From Roseiarcus sp963842835 (lineage in GTDB: Bacteria > Pseudomonadota > Alphaproteobacteria > Rhizobiales > Beijerinckiaceae): 64,000 nt of DNA. Positions 23,918 through 32,102 of this stretch are shown here, one piece after another. The notes under the pieces are model-generated. The model was not told the DNA's origin. It saw only the letters and a program-made list of their open reading frames with translations, and searched no databases. How positions within the stretch are numbered: the stretch's first letter is position 1; each line of letters opens with the position of its first letter. Location of the stretch: positions 372,001 to 436,000 of the forward strand of contig CAWJIB010000001.1 of assembly GCA_963842835.1 (NCBI GenBank), written 5' to 3'. Made by a program: the position numbers and the translations under genes.

Positions 23918-24796
23918 ATGGCTCTCCAACCCGCCTTCGCCCGCGACCGCGTCGCTGTCATTACTGGCGCAGCCAGCGGCATTGGGCTCGCCGCTGCGGA
24001 ACGCCTTGCAAGACTTGGAATGAAAATCTGTATGGCGGATATCGACGCTGCGTCTCTGCAACGTTCGGCGGAAAAAATTGCCGAATTCGCTCCGATTAGG
24101 GCCGACGTCATAGCTGTACCGACGGACGTGAGCCGCATCGAAGACGTCGAGAGGCTGAAGCGACGCGTCTACTCCTCTTTCGGCGAAGTGGCGTTCCTCA
24201 TGAACAACGCTGGCGTCGAAGGCGGCGGCGGGCTTTTTGCGCAGCCATCCCGTTGGCCGAAAATTATTGGCGCCAACCTTTGGGGCGTCATCAATGGCGT
24301 GCAAACTTTTCTCCCCGCAATGTTGGAACAGGGAAGCGACTGCGTAGTTGTAAACACCGGATCGAAACAAGGGATCACCAGCCCACCGGGCGACACAGCC
24401 TACAACGTCTCGAAGGCCGGCGTGAAGGTCGTGACCGAAGCTTTGGCGCACGAGTTGCGTAATATTCAGGGGTGCCGGATCACGGCGCATTTGCTGATTC
24501 CCGGATTTACTTTCACGGGCTTCACGCGCGTCCGCACGCAAGAAAAGCCAATCGGCGCATGGATGCCGGAGCAAGTGATCGACTTCATGCTTGATGCGGT
24601 CGCGGCCGGAGATTTTTATATTCTATGTCCGGACAATGACGTGAATCGCGATATCGACGCTCTCCGAATTCAATGGGCGGCCGACGACATCATCAAGAAT
24701 CGCCCAGCCCTCTCACGATGGCATCCCAGCTACAAGGAGCCCTTCGCGGCCTTAGTCAAAGGGACCATGGAAAAAGGTAACGGGCACAAACGCTGA
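23918..24796 (+). CDS. Short-chain dehydrogenase/reductase
   Basis: The 292-aa classical SDR has the cofactor motif TGAASGIG (16-23), NNAG (in FLMNNAGVEGGG) and an active site of TGSKQG followed by YNVSK. It likely oxidises or reduces a sugar or hydroxyacid with NAD(P). It is divergent from the importer operon and separated from it by about 700 bases containing the LacI operators, so it may or may not belong to the same regulon. The substrate is unknown. The C-terminal 60 residues (DFYILCPDNDVNRDIDALRI onward) resemble several alphaproteobacterial SDRs of unassigned function. Confidence 0.88.
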   Translation: MALQPAFARDRVAVITGAASGIGLAAAERLARLGMKICMADIDAASLQRSAEKIAEFAPIRADVIAVPTDVSRIEDVERLKRRVYSSFGEVAFLMNNAGVEGGGGLFAQPSRWPKIIGANLWGVINGVQTFLPAMLEQGSDCVVVNTGSKQGITSPPGDTAYNVSKAGVKVVTEALAHELRNIQGCRITAHLLIPGFTFTGFTRVRTQEKPIGAWMPEQVIDFMLDAVAAGDFYILCPDNDVNRDIDALRIQWAADDIIKNRPALSRWHPSYKEPFAALVKGTMEKGNGHKR

Positions 24797-24950
24797 CCCG
24801 CCTTACTTTGTAGCCCGGTCCTGGAGGAAGTCGGGGAACACGGTCTTGATAACTGCTTCCCCAGCGACCTTGCCTCTGTGAAAGGAACTTCGGATGGGCT
24901 TTCGATCAAAATGAAGCGAGGCGCGTCTTCGACCGCAATTTCGTGACCCA

Positions 24951-25299
24951 CTATTCGATGTAAGGTTGCACAAACAGTCCGCCTTCGCGGCGCGGCGCGT
25001 TCGGGGCAGGGCCGCAGTTCGAGGCGCGATTGATCGCCGAGGTTGCGCCGATAGATCTCGGCATAGCTCCCCCCCGCGCTTACGACGCGTTGCCGCCAAT
25101 CTTCGCTCAGTCCGAGTTCCGACGCCTTGATCGGAAACGCGTCGACGCCTGCGGTCGATGACGGCGCGTTCGCTCCCGCATCGGCAAGCAGCGAGTTGAT
25201 CGCCCAGGCGACGATCGCCGACCATTGCGCGTCGCGCGTCCTCGTCGTCGCAAAGATCGGAAACACCGCGAGCGGCTCCGCAAGAATCCGACTGTGCAC
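24951..25299 (-). pseudogene. Decayed C-terminal fragment of an amino-acid-type ABC binding protein
   Basis: The minus-strand frame reads RTRDAQWSAIVAWAINSLLA, then GLSEDWRQRVVSAGGSYAEI, matching the C-terminal half of AapJ-like family-3 binding proteins and of the intact homologue at 27697 (LAHDWAAKVIAATGNYGEIF). After LELRPCP the reading continues only in another frame as APRREGGLFVQPYIE and a stop at 24951, so there is a frameshift. The N-terminal half and signal peptide are missing. The fragment sits 5' of the phosphoesterase gene, while its intact relative sits 3' of it. Confidence 0.6.
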
Positions 25300-25435
25300 G
25301 TCCTTCGCGCCGGTTCACACGAACGTTGGTTAAGTGTCATCAACTCGCAATTCAAACCGAATATCGCTGCATACCGGAGGTTCCGCAATACCGGGGCGCC
25401 ACCAAGTTTCGCGAACTCTAAGGGGGATCGATCTT

Positions 25436-27587
25436 ATGCGCAGTAATAATAAGTACCGCAAATCAGCCGCCGCCGCTCTCGGCGTTATGGCGATGGTCTC
25501 CAACGCTGCGGCATTCGAAGGCGGCTGGACCGGGCCCTACGGAAACGGCGAGCCGTACCGTGACGGCTTTCGCGATCGCGACGATCGTCTCTCGTTAGAA
25601 GAGAAGATCGAGCTTCTGCGTCACAAGGTGAAATACGTGTTCGTGATCTTTCACGAGAACCAGTCCTTCGACCACTTTTTCGGCACCTACCCCGGCGCCA
25701 ACGGCCTTTTCGAGGCTCCGAATGGCGTCACTCCCGCCAACAAAACGCCGAGCTTCAAACAGCGTTTGCTCGACACGTCGCTGAACGTCCAGACGATCTC
25801 TCCGTTCCTGATGCCTCAGGCCGTCGTCGGAACCAATGGGCAGATTGTGCCGATTTATCCCGCCGACGAGATTTCCGTCGATCATAGCCATCAGGGCATG
25901 GCGAACGGCCTGGACATCGATCCGACGACGGGGATTGCGGCCAATGACCGCTACGCGATGGATCAGGAGGTCCTTGACCACCGACTCGAATGGCAACATC
26001 GTGACGAGCAAGGGCGCGACGCCGACCGCGGTGACGCTCGCTCAGTACCAGAAGGGCGAAACCGACATCGGCCACATCGACTGCGATACGATCCCCTTCA
26101 TGTGGCACTGGGCGAAGAACTTCGTTCTTTTCGACAACTTCCGTCAGACGATCGTTGGACCTTCGACCCCGAATGCGCTCGCGATCATCGCTGGCCAGTC
26201 CGGTCAGACGCAGTGGGCGGAGCACCCGAACGAGGGCGTGGCGACTACCTACGCCAACCCGTTGTTCCCGAATGTCTTGGGGGCTAGCTACGGCTCCATG
26301 GTCCATCCGTCCACGAGCAACGCGTTTGTCCCCGTGGTGAACGATCCCGGCCCGTTCCCCGGCTCCAACCTGGACACGAGCGCCGTCAAGCCGCCCTTTA
26401 ACTTCGACGAAAACCCGGCGAATCCGACGGTCAATTTGACCTTCGCGACGCAGCCGCTGTCGTTCATGGGGTCTGATATCGCGAAGATCATCGCGACCGA
26501 CCCCAATCCGGCGGCCGATCTGCTCGACGTGAAGAATGACATTCAGAAAATTGCGGCCTTCAACAAGCCGGTGCCGTGGGGTTGGTATCAGCAAGGTTTC
26601 AATGCCAACGATGTGGCGGATCCCTACGAGCCGCCGGGCCCGAACAGCGGCTATGTCTTGCATCATAACGCCCCGCAATATTTCGGCTACCTCGCTGACA
26701 ATCCGCAGGTTCTGAACAACAACCTCCATGGCGCGAAGGACTTCTTCGACGCGGTCGAGGGCCGGAAGCTGCCGAACCAGGGCGGCGTGTTCTACCTGCG
26801 CGGCGGATATAACAACAACGACGGAATGGTGCCGGTGGATCCGACGCCGGCGATCCAGCACGCGTTCCTTGGCAACGACGATCACCCGGGTTACTCGGAT
26901 CAGCAGTTATCGGAGGCCTTGGCGGCGCGGGCGATCAACGACATCGCCAACAGCCCGTACTGGTCCCAGAGCGCCATCATCATCACCTACGATGAAACGG
27001 ACGGCTTTTACGACCACGTCTCGCCGAAGCGCCGCAACACGTTCGGCGACGGCTCTCCCCTGGCGGCTGGCCCGCGCATTCCGACGATCGTGATCTCGCC
27101 CTACGCTGCGTCTGGCAAGATCTCGCATCGTTACAGCGAGCACGGCTCGGTGATTAAGTTCATCAACGAGTTGAAGGGTCTGGTGCCTCTCGCCGAACTG
27201 CCGGACGAAAAGAACGGCGTGCAACTCGGCAAGACCAACCTCGGCCAGGATAACCTCGGTCCGTCTGACGACCCGGAAAACTATGTCGGCGATCTGACGG
27301 AGGCGTTCGACTACGACAGACTGCGGGGCGATACGGCGCCGATCCCGGCTTCGGCGGCTACGTTTACACCCGCGCAGATCGCGACTCTGCCGCATCTGGC
27401 GACGCCGAATTATTCGCCCAACGGCTACACCAACGGCGCCTGCGAAGCGATCGGCATTCTGCCGACCGATTTCAAGACCTACGCTGACTACAAGCACGGC
27501 AACCCGATCGATCCGTATCCCGCCAACGTGAACCCCCGGCCGACCCAATCGCCCGGCACGCCGACTGCGGGCAATTGGACCCCTTGA
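25436..27587 (+). CDS. Secreted phosphoesterase (phospholipase C/acid phosphatase family), frameshifted
   Basis: The protein starts with a signal peptide (MRSNNKYRKSAAAALGVMAM, cleavage near NAAAF). It continues with the PF04185 metal-site motif FHENQSFDHFFG (72-83) and later IITYDETDGFYDHVSP and SGKISHRYSEHGSVIKF, typical of bacterial phospholipase C and AcpA-type phosphatases. The frame is interrupted near 25974: codons up to MDQEV lie in one frame and TTDSNGNIVTS onward in the next, consistent with one extra T in CCTT. The two halves together give about 716 aa, close to family size. This is either a real inactivating mutation or a base-calling error. Two terminator hairpins follow. Confidence 0.85.
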
Positions 27588-27596
27588 TTCATCCCG

Positions 27597-27665
27597 GGCT
27601 CGCAGCCTCGGCTGCGAGCCTTGGATAACCCTCGATCGGACGGAAGCCGCGGCTTCCGTCCTTTT
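27597..27665 (+). terminator. Double hairpin terminator after the phosphoesterase
   Basis: GGCTCGCAGC/GCTGCGAGCC (27597-27620, 4-base loop) is followed by GGACGGAAGCC/GGCTTCCGTCC (27638-27661, 2-base loop) and TTTT. The second has the stem plus T-run of an intrinsic terminator. Confidence 0.8.
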
Positions 27666-27696
27666 CGTTATTAGGAATCGCGTCAAAGGATGGCTT

Positions 27697-28707
27697 ATGT
27701 TTCGCTTCGCTCACGGACTTTTCGTTCTCGGCCTTCTGTCGCTGACGTGTGCGGCGCACGCGCAAACGCTGGCGGCGATCAGAGCCTCCCATCATCTCGA
27801 TTGCGGCACGGTCCAAGGCGCCGATGATTGGAATGGCGAGGATGTCCACGGCGATCTCTCCGGCCTCGGCGGCGAGATTTGCCGCGCTGTGGCCGTCGCC
27901 ATCCTCGGCGATGCGGAAGGCCTGGCGATTCACGCATTTCCCGCCGAGCCAGAGGCTCTGGCCGCCTTGAAGGCCGGAGGCATCCAACTGGCGATAGGCA
28001 TTTCGCCGTCGACCACGGTCGCCACGCAGTTCGGCGTCGGCTTCGGGCCGCCCGTGTTCTTCGATTCCCAGCGCATCATGGTCGCGAAGCAGAGTGGCAT
28101 CGCCAACCTCGCCGATCTCCGCGATAAATTGATCTGCGCGCTCGACATGAGCCCGCCCGAGCGAACGCTGCGCGACGAGTTGACCCAGCAGCACATCCCC
28201 TACGCGCTGATGTCCCATTCCGAGCAGGGCGAACTGGATGCGGCGGTTGCCGTGCGTCGCTGCGCCGCAGGCACAGGAATGGAGACGCGCCTTGCACAAT
28301 CGCGCGCGAATTTCCATGCGCGGATCAGCGATTTCGTCTTCCTGCCCGAGAGGTTTGCGCTCAGTCCAGTCGTTCCCGTCTATCGCTATGGCGATCAGGC
28401 GTTCGGACTGATCGTCGATTGGACGATCAGCGCCCTGATTGAGGCGGAGGCGCTTGGCATCACGCGGGACAACGTGGCCGAAGCCGCCAAACGTGAAGAC
28501 ATGCGGACCGTCCAGCTACTCGGCCGCGATTTTGCCACCGCGCAAGCGCTCGGACTGGCGCACGACTGGGCCGCCAAGGTGATCGCCGCCACTGGCAACT
28601 ACGGCGAGATCTTTGAGCGCACAACGGGCCATCCGTATCAACTTGACAGGGGGTTGAACGATCTATGGACGCGAGGCGGGCTAATGGCTCCGAGGCCGAT
28701 GAAGTAG
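27697..28707 (+). CDS. Periplasmic amino-acid-type binding protein (family 3, AapJ-like)
   Basis: This 336-aa protein has a clear signal peptide (MFRFAHGLFVLGLLSLTCAA, cleavage after AHA) and the AapJ-like family-3 fold. It opens with a RASHHLDCGT strand and has Cys pairs (DCG, GEICRAVAVA, LICALD) and the C-terminal LAHDWAAKVIAATGNYGEIF. AapJ proteins deliver amino acids to ABC importers, but no permease or ATPase gene is adjacent, so it may be an orphan or have been recruited to another role. It lies 110 bases downstream of the frameshifted phosphoesterase, beyond a terminator. Confidence 0.82.
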   Translation: MFRFAHGLFVLGLLSLTCAAHAQTLAAIRASHHLDCGTVQGADDWNGEDVHGDLSGLGGEICRAVAVAILGDAEGLAIHAFPAEPEALAALKAGGIQLAIGISPSTTVATQFGVGFGPPVFFDSQRIMVAKQSGIANLADLRDKLICALDMSPPERTLRDELTQQHIPYALMSHSEQGELDAAVAVRRCAAGTGMETRLAQSRANFHARISDFVFLPERFALSPVVPVYRYGDQAFGLIVDWTISALIEAEALGITRDNVAEAAKREDMRTVQLLGRDFATAQALGLAHDWAAKVIAATGNYGEIFERTTGHPYQLDRGLNDLWTRGGLMAPRPMK

Positions 28708-28820
28708 CGCGATCACGAGGAAAATCCGGGGGCCGGTGCGATAGACCGCGCCGGAAACCGCCAAATCCACGCTCGGTCAGGCTGCCCCGGAGGGTCGATT
28801 GGTTTGTCGCGGACGCGAAG

Positions 28821-29138
28821 CTAAGGAGTCCGACTGCGGCCTATGCTCTGTGGCGCGTTGAGGTCGGTGCGGGCTCGCGAGGCTCGTCTTAGTTCTCCCT
28901 GCGCCAACAGCCAACACAACCCGATCGCGGGCGCGAACAGCGCGCCAAACAGCGATTTTGTAAACCGTTCGAGGCTCTGACGCGAGCGCAAGCGCCGGGA
29001 AAGCGCGGCGGCGAAGCTGCACGACGCGTGGCCGCGAATGGTCTCGTCGAGTTTGTGAAAGATCCGCCGAGTGGCGAAAAGGCTCTTGGTCGTTAGGAAC
29101 GTCCGCTCGGCCCTCCGTAATTCGTTCAGGCCAAGCAA
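28821..29138 (-). pseudogene. C-terminal remnant of an IS1634/IS4-type transposase
   Basis: The minus-strand reading ERTFLTTKSLFATRRIFHKL, then DETIRGHASCSF, reproduces the conserved C-terminal block of IS1634-like DDE transposases (FRTxKSxLxTRPIFHKxDExIRGHVFCSFLAL). The upstream two thirds of the transposase are absent and the tail is degenerate. Nothing else is supported between 28708 and 29141. Confidence 0.6.
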
Positions 29139-29141
29139 AGA

Positions 29142-29165
29142 CCCGCCGACGCATGCGCCGGCGGG
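29142..29165 (-). terminator. Intrinsic terminator
   Basis: Read on the minus strand, CCCGCCG and CGGCGGG form a stem around a 10-base loop and are followed by TCTTTGC. It lies 55 bases after the stop of the secreted protein encoded at 29220-30926. Confidence 0.6.
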
Positions 29166-29219
29166 CTCATATCCGGCATCCGCGCCCCGGCGACTGGAGC
29201 GCCGAGGCGAGGCCGGCGA

Positions 29220-30926
29220 TTAGAACCGGCCGTCGTCGTCGCGACCCTGACGGCCGGACTCCGGCGTGAACGAGACGCCGCGCAGCGCCTCGCCGAACCG
29301 AGCGGTCTTCAACGTGCGGAAGCCTTCGTTCGCCGGCAGGCTCGTCGCGGAGAGATCGTCCGTGATCGCGACCAGCTTGTTCGGATCGGCGCCCTGATCG
29401 CCGCTGCCGCTCACGGTGGAGGTGATCGCGTAGATCGTGACGGTCCCGTCGCGATTCACCCGGCCGGTGATATTGCGCAGGCCGTCGGTCGCGGGCGACC
29501 ACGGCGCGCCGGTCGCAGAATTATTGCCAGTCGGGTAATTCTCGACCGTATAGGGGACGCCAAGGTCCAGCCCCGCCGAGAGGACGTAGGCGAGCGTCCA
29601 TTGTTTCGTGGTCGCGTTGAACACCCACTTCTGCAAACCGGCCGCGGTCTGACTGGCTGCGGCGGTGTAAGAGCCCGAATTATACGTGGCGGTGCCGTTG
29701 CCTTCGTCAGCGACATAGAGCGTCGTGGCGTTTGCGAACCAGACCCCGAACGGATAAGCGGTCGTGGTTTTGGCGAGCGTCGTCGGCAAGCCCGCAAGAA
29801 CGCACATGTTGTAGGGATAGACGCCCTTGGTCCCGAGTTGCCCCGGAACATATGCGATCGGCGCGGTCGGCAGCTTCGCCCCCGCTGCGGGCACGCCGAC
29901 CCCCTTCGGGCAAGCGAGCGGATTGCCGTTGGGGTCCAACCCTGTCGTATCGATGAAATAGACAGTGTTCACGCCGTTGCCGCCGCTCCCTTTGGTCAGA
30001 TAGACGACGTCATTGAACACGGAGAGGCCGCGGAAGTTGGTGTCCTTGCCGATCTTGTCCGCTTTGTCGCCGAGCTGCGTGATGTTGAAGCTGCCGACCG
30101 GCGTGGGCAGACCGGGGTCCGCTTGCGCGCTGAGCGGCTGACTCGACGGGCTGAAGATCTGCGCGCCCGCGCCCAACACGACGCCGGTGGGCTGAGGATT
30201 GGAGCCATTGCCGGCATTGCCGGATGTGTAGACGACGTCTACGCCTTCGCCATTGTTCAGGATCGCGGCGCGGCCGTTATTGCCGCTGTAGCCGTTCGTC
30301 TTGGTGAACTGGAACCGGCCGTGGCGATCCAGCTGCGCGACGACGCGGTAGTAGCTCGACGAAACTGGATTCGTCGGATCGATCACGCCGGGCGTATTCG
30401 AGTTGGACACATCCAATGTGTTGATCGGCGCGAGATATCCCATGAAGCTCACAAAGCGACCGTCGGCTGAAAGATTGAGAGCCAGCTCCGACTTGGACGA
30501 GAAGCTGCCGACCATCTGGTTCGAATTCGCTTCGATCCGACGCTGCGAGCTGTTGGGCGCCTCGATCGAGCTGATCCAGCGCCCATCGCGCGAAAGCTGG
30601 TCCAACACGATTTTCGAGGTGATGCCGAAACTCCCGTCCACAAGCGCGTTGTTGAAGACCAAGGGGTACACGCCGCCCGCCGTCGCGGTCACGCAGGCCG
30701 CTCCGACGCAGCCCGGCGGCAACAAAGTCGTCCCTGCGATCACATTGTTGGCGTTGTTGTCGTAAACAACTTTGCTGAGCAGCAAATTGTCGGGCTGGAG
30801 ACCGCCGTCGAAGTCGTCGGCCAGAGCCGTCGGCGCTTGTGACAGACAGCAAAGAACAGCCGCCGCGGCTACGCCGGATTCGGCGAGATAACGAACCTTA
30901 AGTTTACTTGAGCGATTAGGTGTCAT
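29220..30926 (-). CDS. Large secreted protein of unknown function, probable beta-propeller
   Basis: The 568-aa protein has a signal peptide (hydrophobic AAAAVLCCLSQAP, cleavage near ALA-DDF) and no membrane segment in the mature part. The body is rich in Gly, Asn and Thr with repeated short strands ending in V/I-Y-x-D or V-V-Y-L-T (for example GVDVVYTSGN, FNDVVYLTKG, ATTLYVADEG, TVTIYAIT). This resembles blades of a secreted beta-propeller. I do not recognise a named family. Four Cys could form disulfides. The gene is convergent with the phosphoesterase/binding-protein unit and lies between two phosphoesterase genes. Confidence 0.8.
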   Translation of the reverse strand: MTPNRSSKLKVRYLAESGVAAAAVLCCLSQAPTALADDFDGGLQPDNLLLSKVVYDNNANNVIAGTTLLPPGCVGAACVTATAGGVYPLVFNNALVDGSFGITSKIVLDQLSRDGRWISSIEAPNSSQRRIEANSNQMVGSFSSKSELALNLSADGRFVSFMGYLAPINTLDVSNSNTPGVIDPTNPVSSSYYRVVAQLDRHGRFQFTKTNGYSGNNGRAAILNNGEGVDVVYTSGNAGNGSNPQPTGVVLGAGAQIFSPSSQPLSAQADPGLPTPVGSFNITQLGDKADKIGKDTNFRGLSVFNDVVYLTKGSGGNGVNTVYFIDTTGLDPNGNPLACPKGVGVPAAGAKLPTAPIAYVPGQLGTKGVYPYNMCVLAGLPTTLAKTTTAYPFGVWFANATTLYVADEGNGTATYNSGSYTAAASQTAAGLQKWVFNATTKQWTLAYVLSAGLDLGVPYTVENYPTGNNSATGAPWSPATDGLRNITGRVNRDGTVTIYAITSTVSGSGDQGADPNKLVAITDDLSATSLPANEGFRTLKTARFGEALRGVSFTPESGRQGRDDDGRF

Positions 30927-31090
30927 GGCGAGCCCCCATTTGGTTCACGCTCGCTTTGGCGAACGTGTGGCGGCAGACCATGGTTCCCCAACGTTACATT
31001 CCTGCGACCGGCGGATGACGATCACCGATATGAAGACGGGCGGTTTTATCGACGTCGCTCCTGGCGCCGGCTTGGGCTTTCGACGCCGTT

Positions 31091-31345
31091 TCAGCATGAC
31101 GGCCGTGAGCTTTTTGGCTTCGCTTTGGCGCTCCGGAGGCCGGCCTTGGCCTCGCAGCGCCCTCGCGCCGCGGGGCGCCTGCCTAGGAACGGCAGCTTCT
31201 TGATATTGGAAACCAGGTTCTTGTAGACGAGGTTCGCCATGCCGATCTTCGTCGTCGCTCGTGCGACGCCAACGGTGCGCATGAACAGATCAATCGGGTC
31301 TTCCCAAAGGGCGAGGACATCTTCGACGCGGGGAGCGATCTCTTG
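31091..31345 (-). pseudogene. C-terminal remnant of an IS5-family transposase
   Basis: The minus-strand reading DLFMRTVGVARATTKIGMAN, then LVYKNLVSNIKKLPFL, matches the ending of IS5-group transposases (FIRTIGIARARTKIGMANLAYNxKRLxFL). A short insertion breaks the last helix, and the catalytic part is missing. The 30927-32102 interval otherwise holds no gene I can support. Confidence 0.6.
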
Positions 31346-32102
31346 ACTTGAGGGCGTTGGCGCGACGAGTCGTCTCTGGATGGCTCGGCCCAGGTGATCA
31401 CGCGCTGACGGCGAACCATTCGTCGCATTCGGGACAGCGCAGCTTCGTTCCCGTCGCCGCGCGGAACATCCACCAATCGGGATGCAGCCTTCGTGACGTT
31501 CAGCTTCTCCCGGGGCGTCGATCAATCAAAACCGCTGAGCGCTATATCGACGGCGATATCTGCGCGCAGCGGCGGTCGGTCGCGCTTGTTTGGACCCCTG
31601 TTCGGGGCGAACGACGGGGATGTCCGTGCCTCACAACACGAAGACAGCGCGAACGTCCGGTCCCGCGTCATTTTGCGAATTGGCTATCGCTGGGACGCAG
31701 CGACGCCACGCGACTGACCGATTGTCCGCGCATGCGAGATGGCGAGGTTTTGCTATGTTTGCTCGGTCCGGCGCGCGCCAACGCCACAACCGCAACGAGT
31801 CCGGCAACCCGCGTTCATGTCGACGTTCGTCTCGACAACGCTCGCGTCGCTCGCGCGCGGCTCGTAATTCGCATCTTGCAAGGGGAGAATGAACCCTATC
31901 ACGCGCCCTCCTGGCGAGACGACGTCGACGGCGCACTTTAGAGCCCACGACCATCGCTCTGATCGCCTTCACGAAAAGAGCGCATGCCTGCCGCGTTATC
32001 CCCTGTCACGCAGAAATCATCTCAAAGTCAACGTACCGAGAAATTGGTTTCGTAACGTCATGGCGTGGGGGAATTCTCCACCACGAACAATAGGGGCATG
32101 CC

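Noticed and set aside
31398..31469. A minus-strand micro-frame MFRAATGTKLRCPECDEWFA resembling a zinc ribbon
   Set aside because: Only 23 codons with no clear start or upstream body; it may be the tail of a lost gene near an insertion-sequence scar, but cannot be supported as a gene.
32006..32023. CTGTCACGCAGAAATCAT as a Pho box before the second phosphoesterase
   Set aside because: The first half fits the CTGTCAT consensus but the second half matches only 4 of 7 positions, which is too weak to call.
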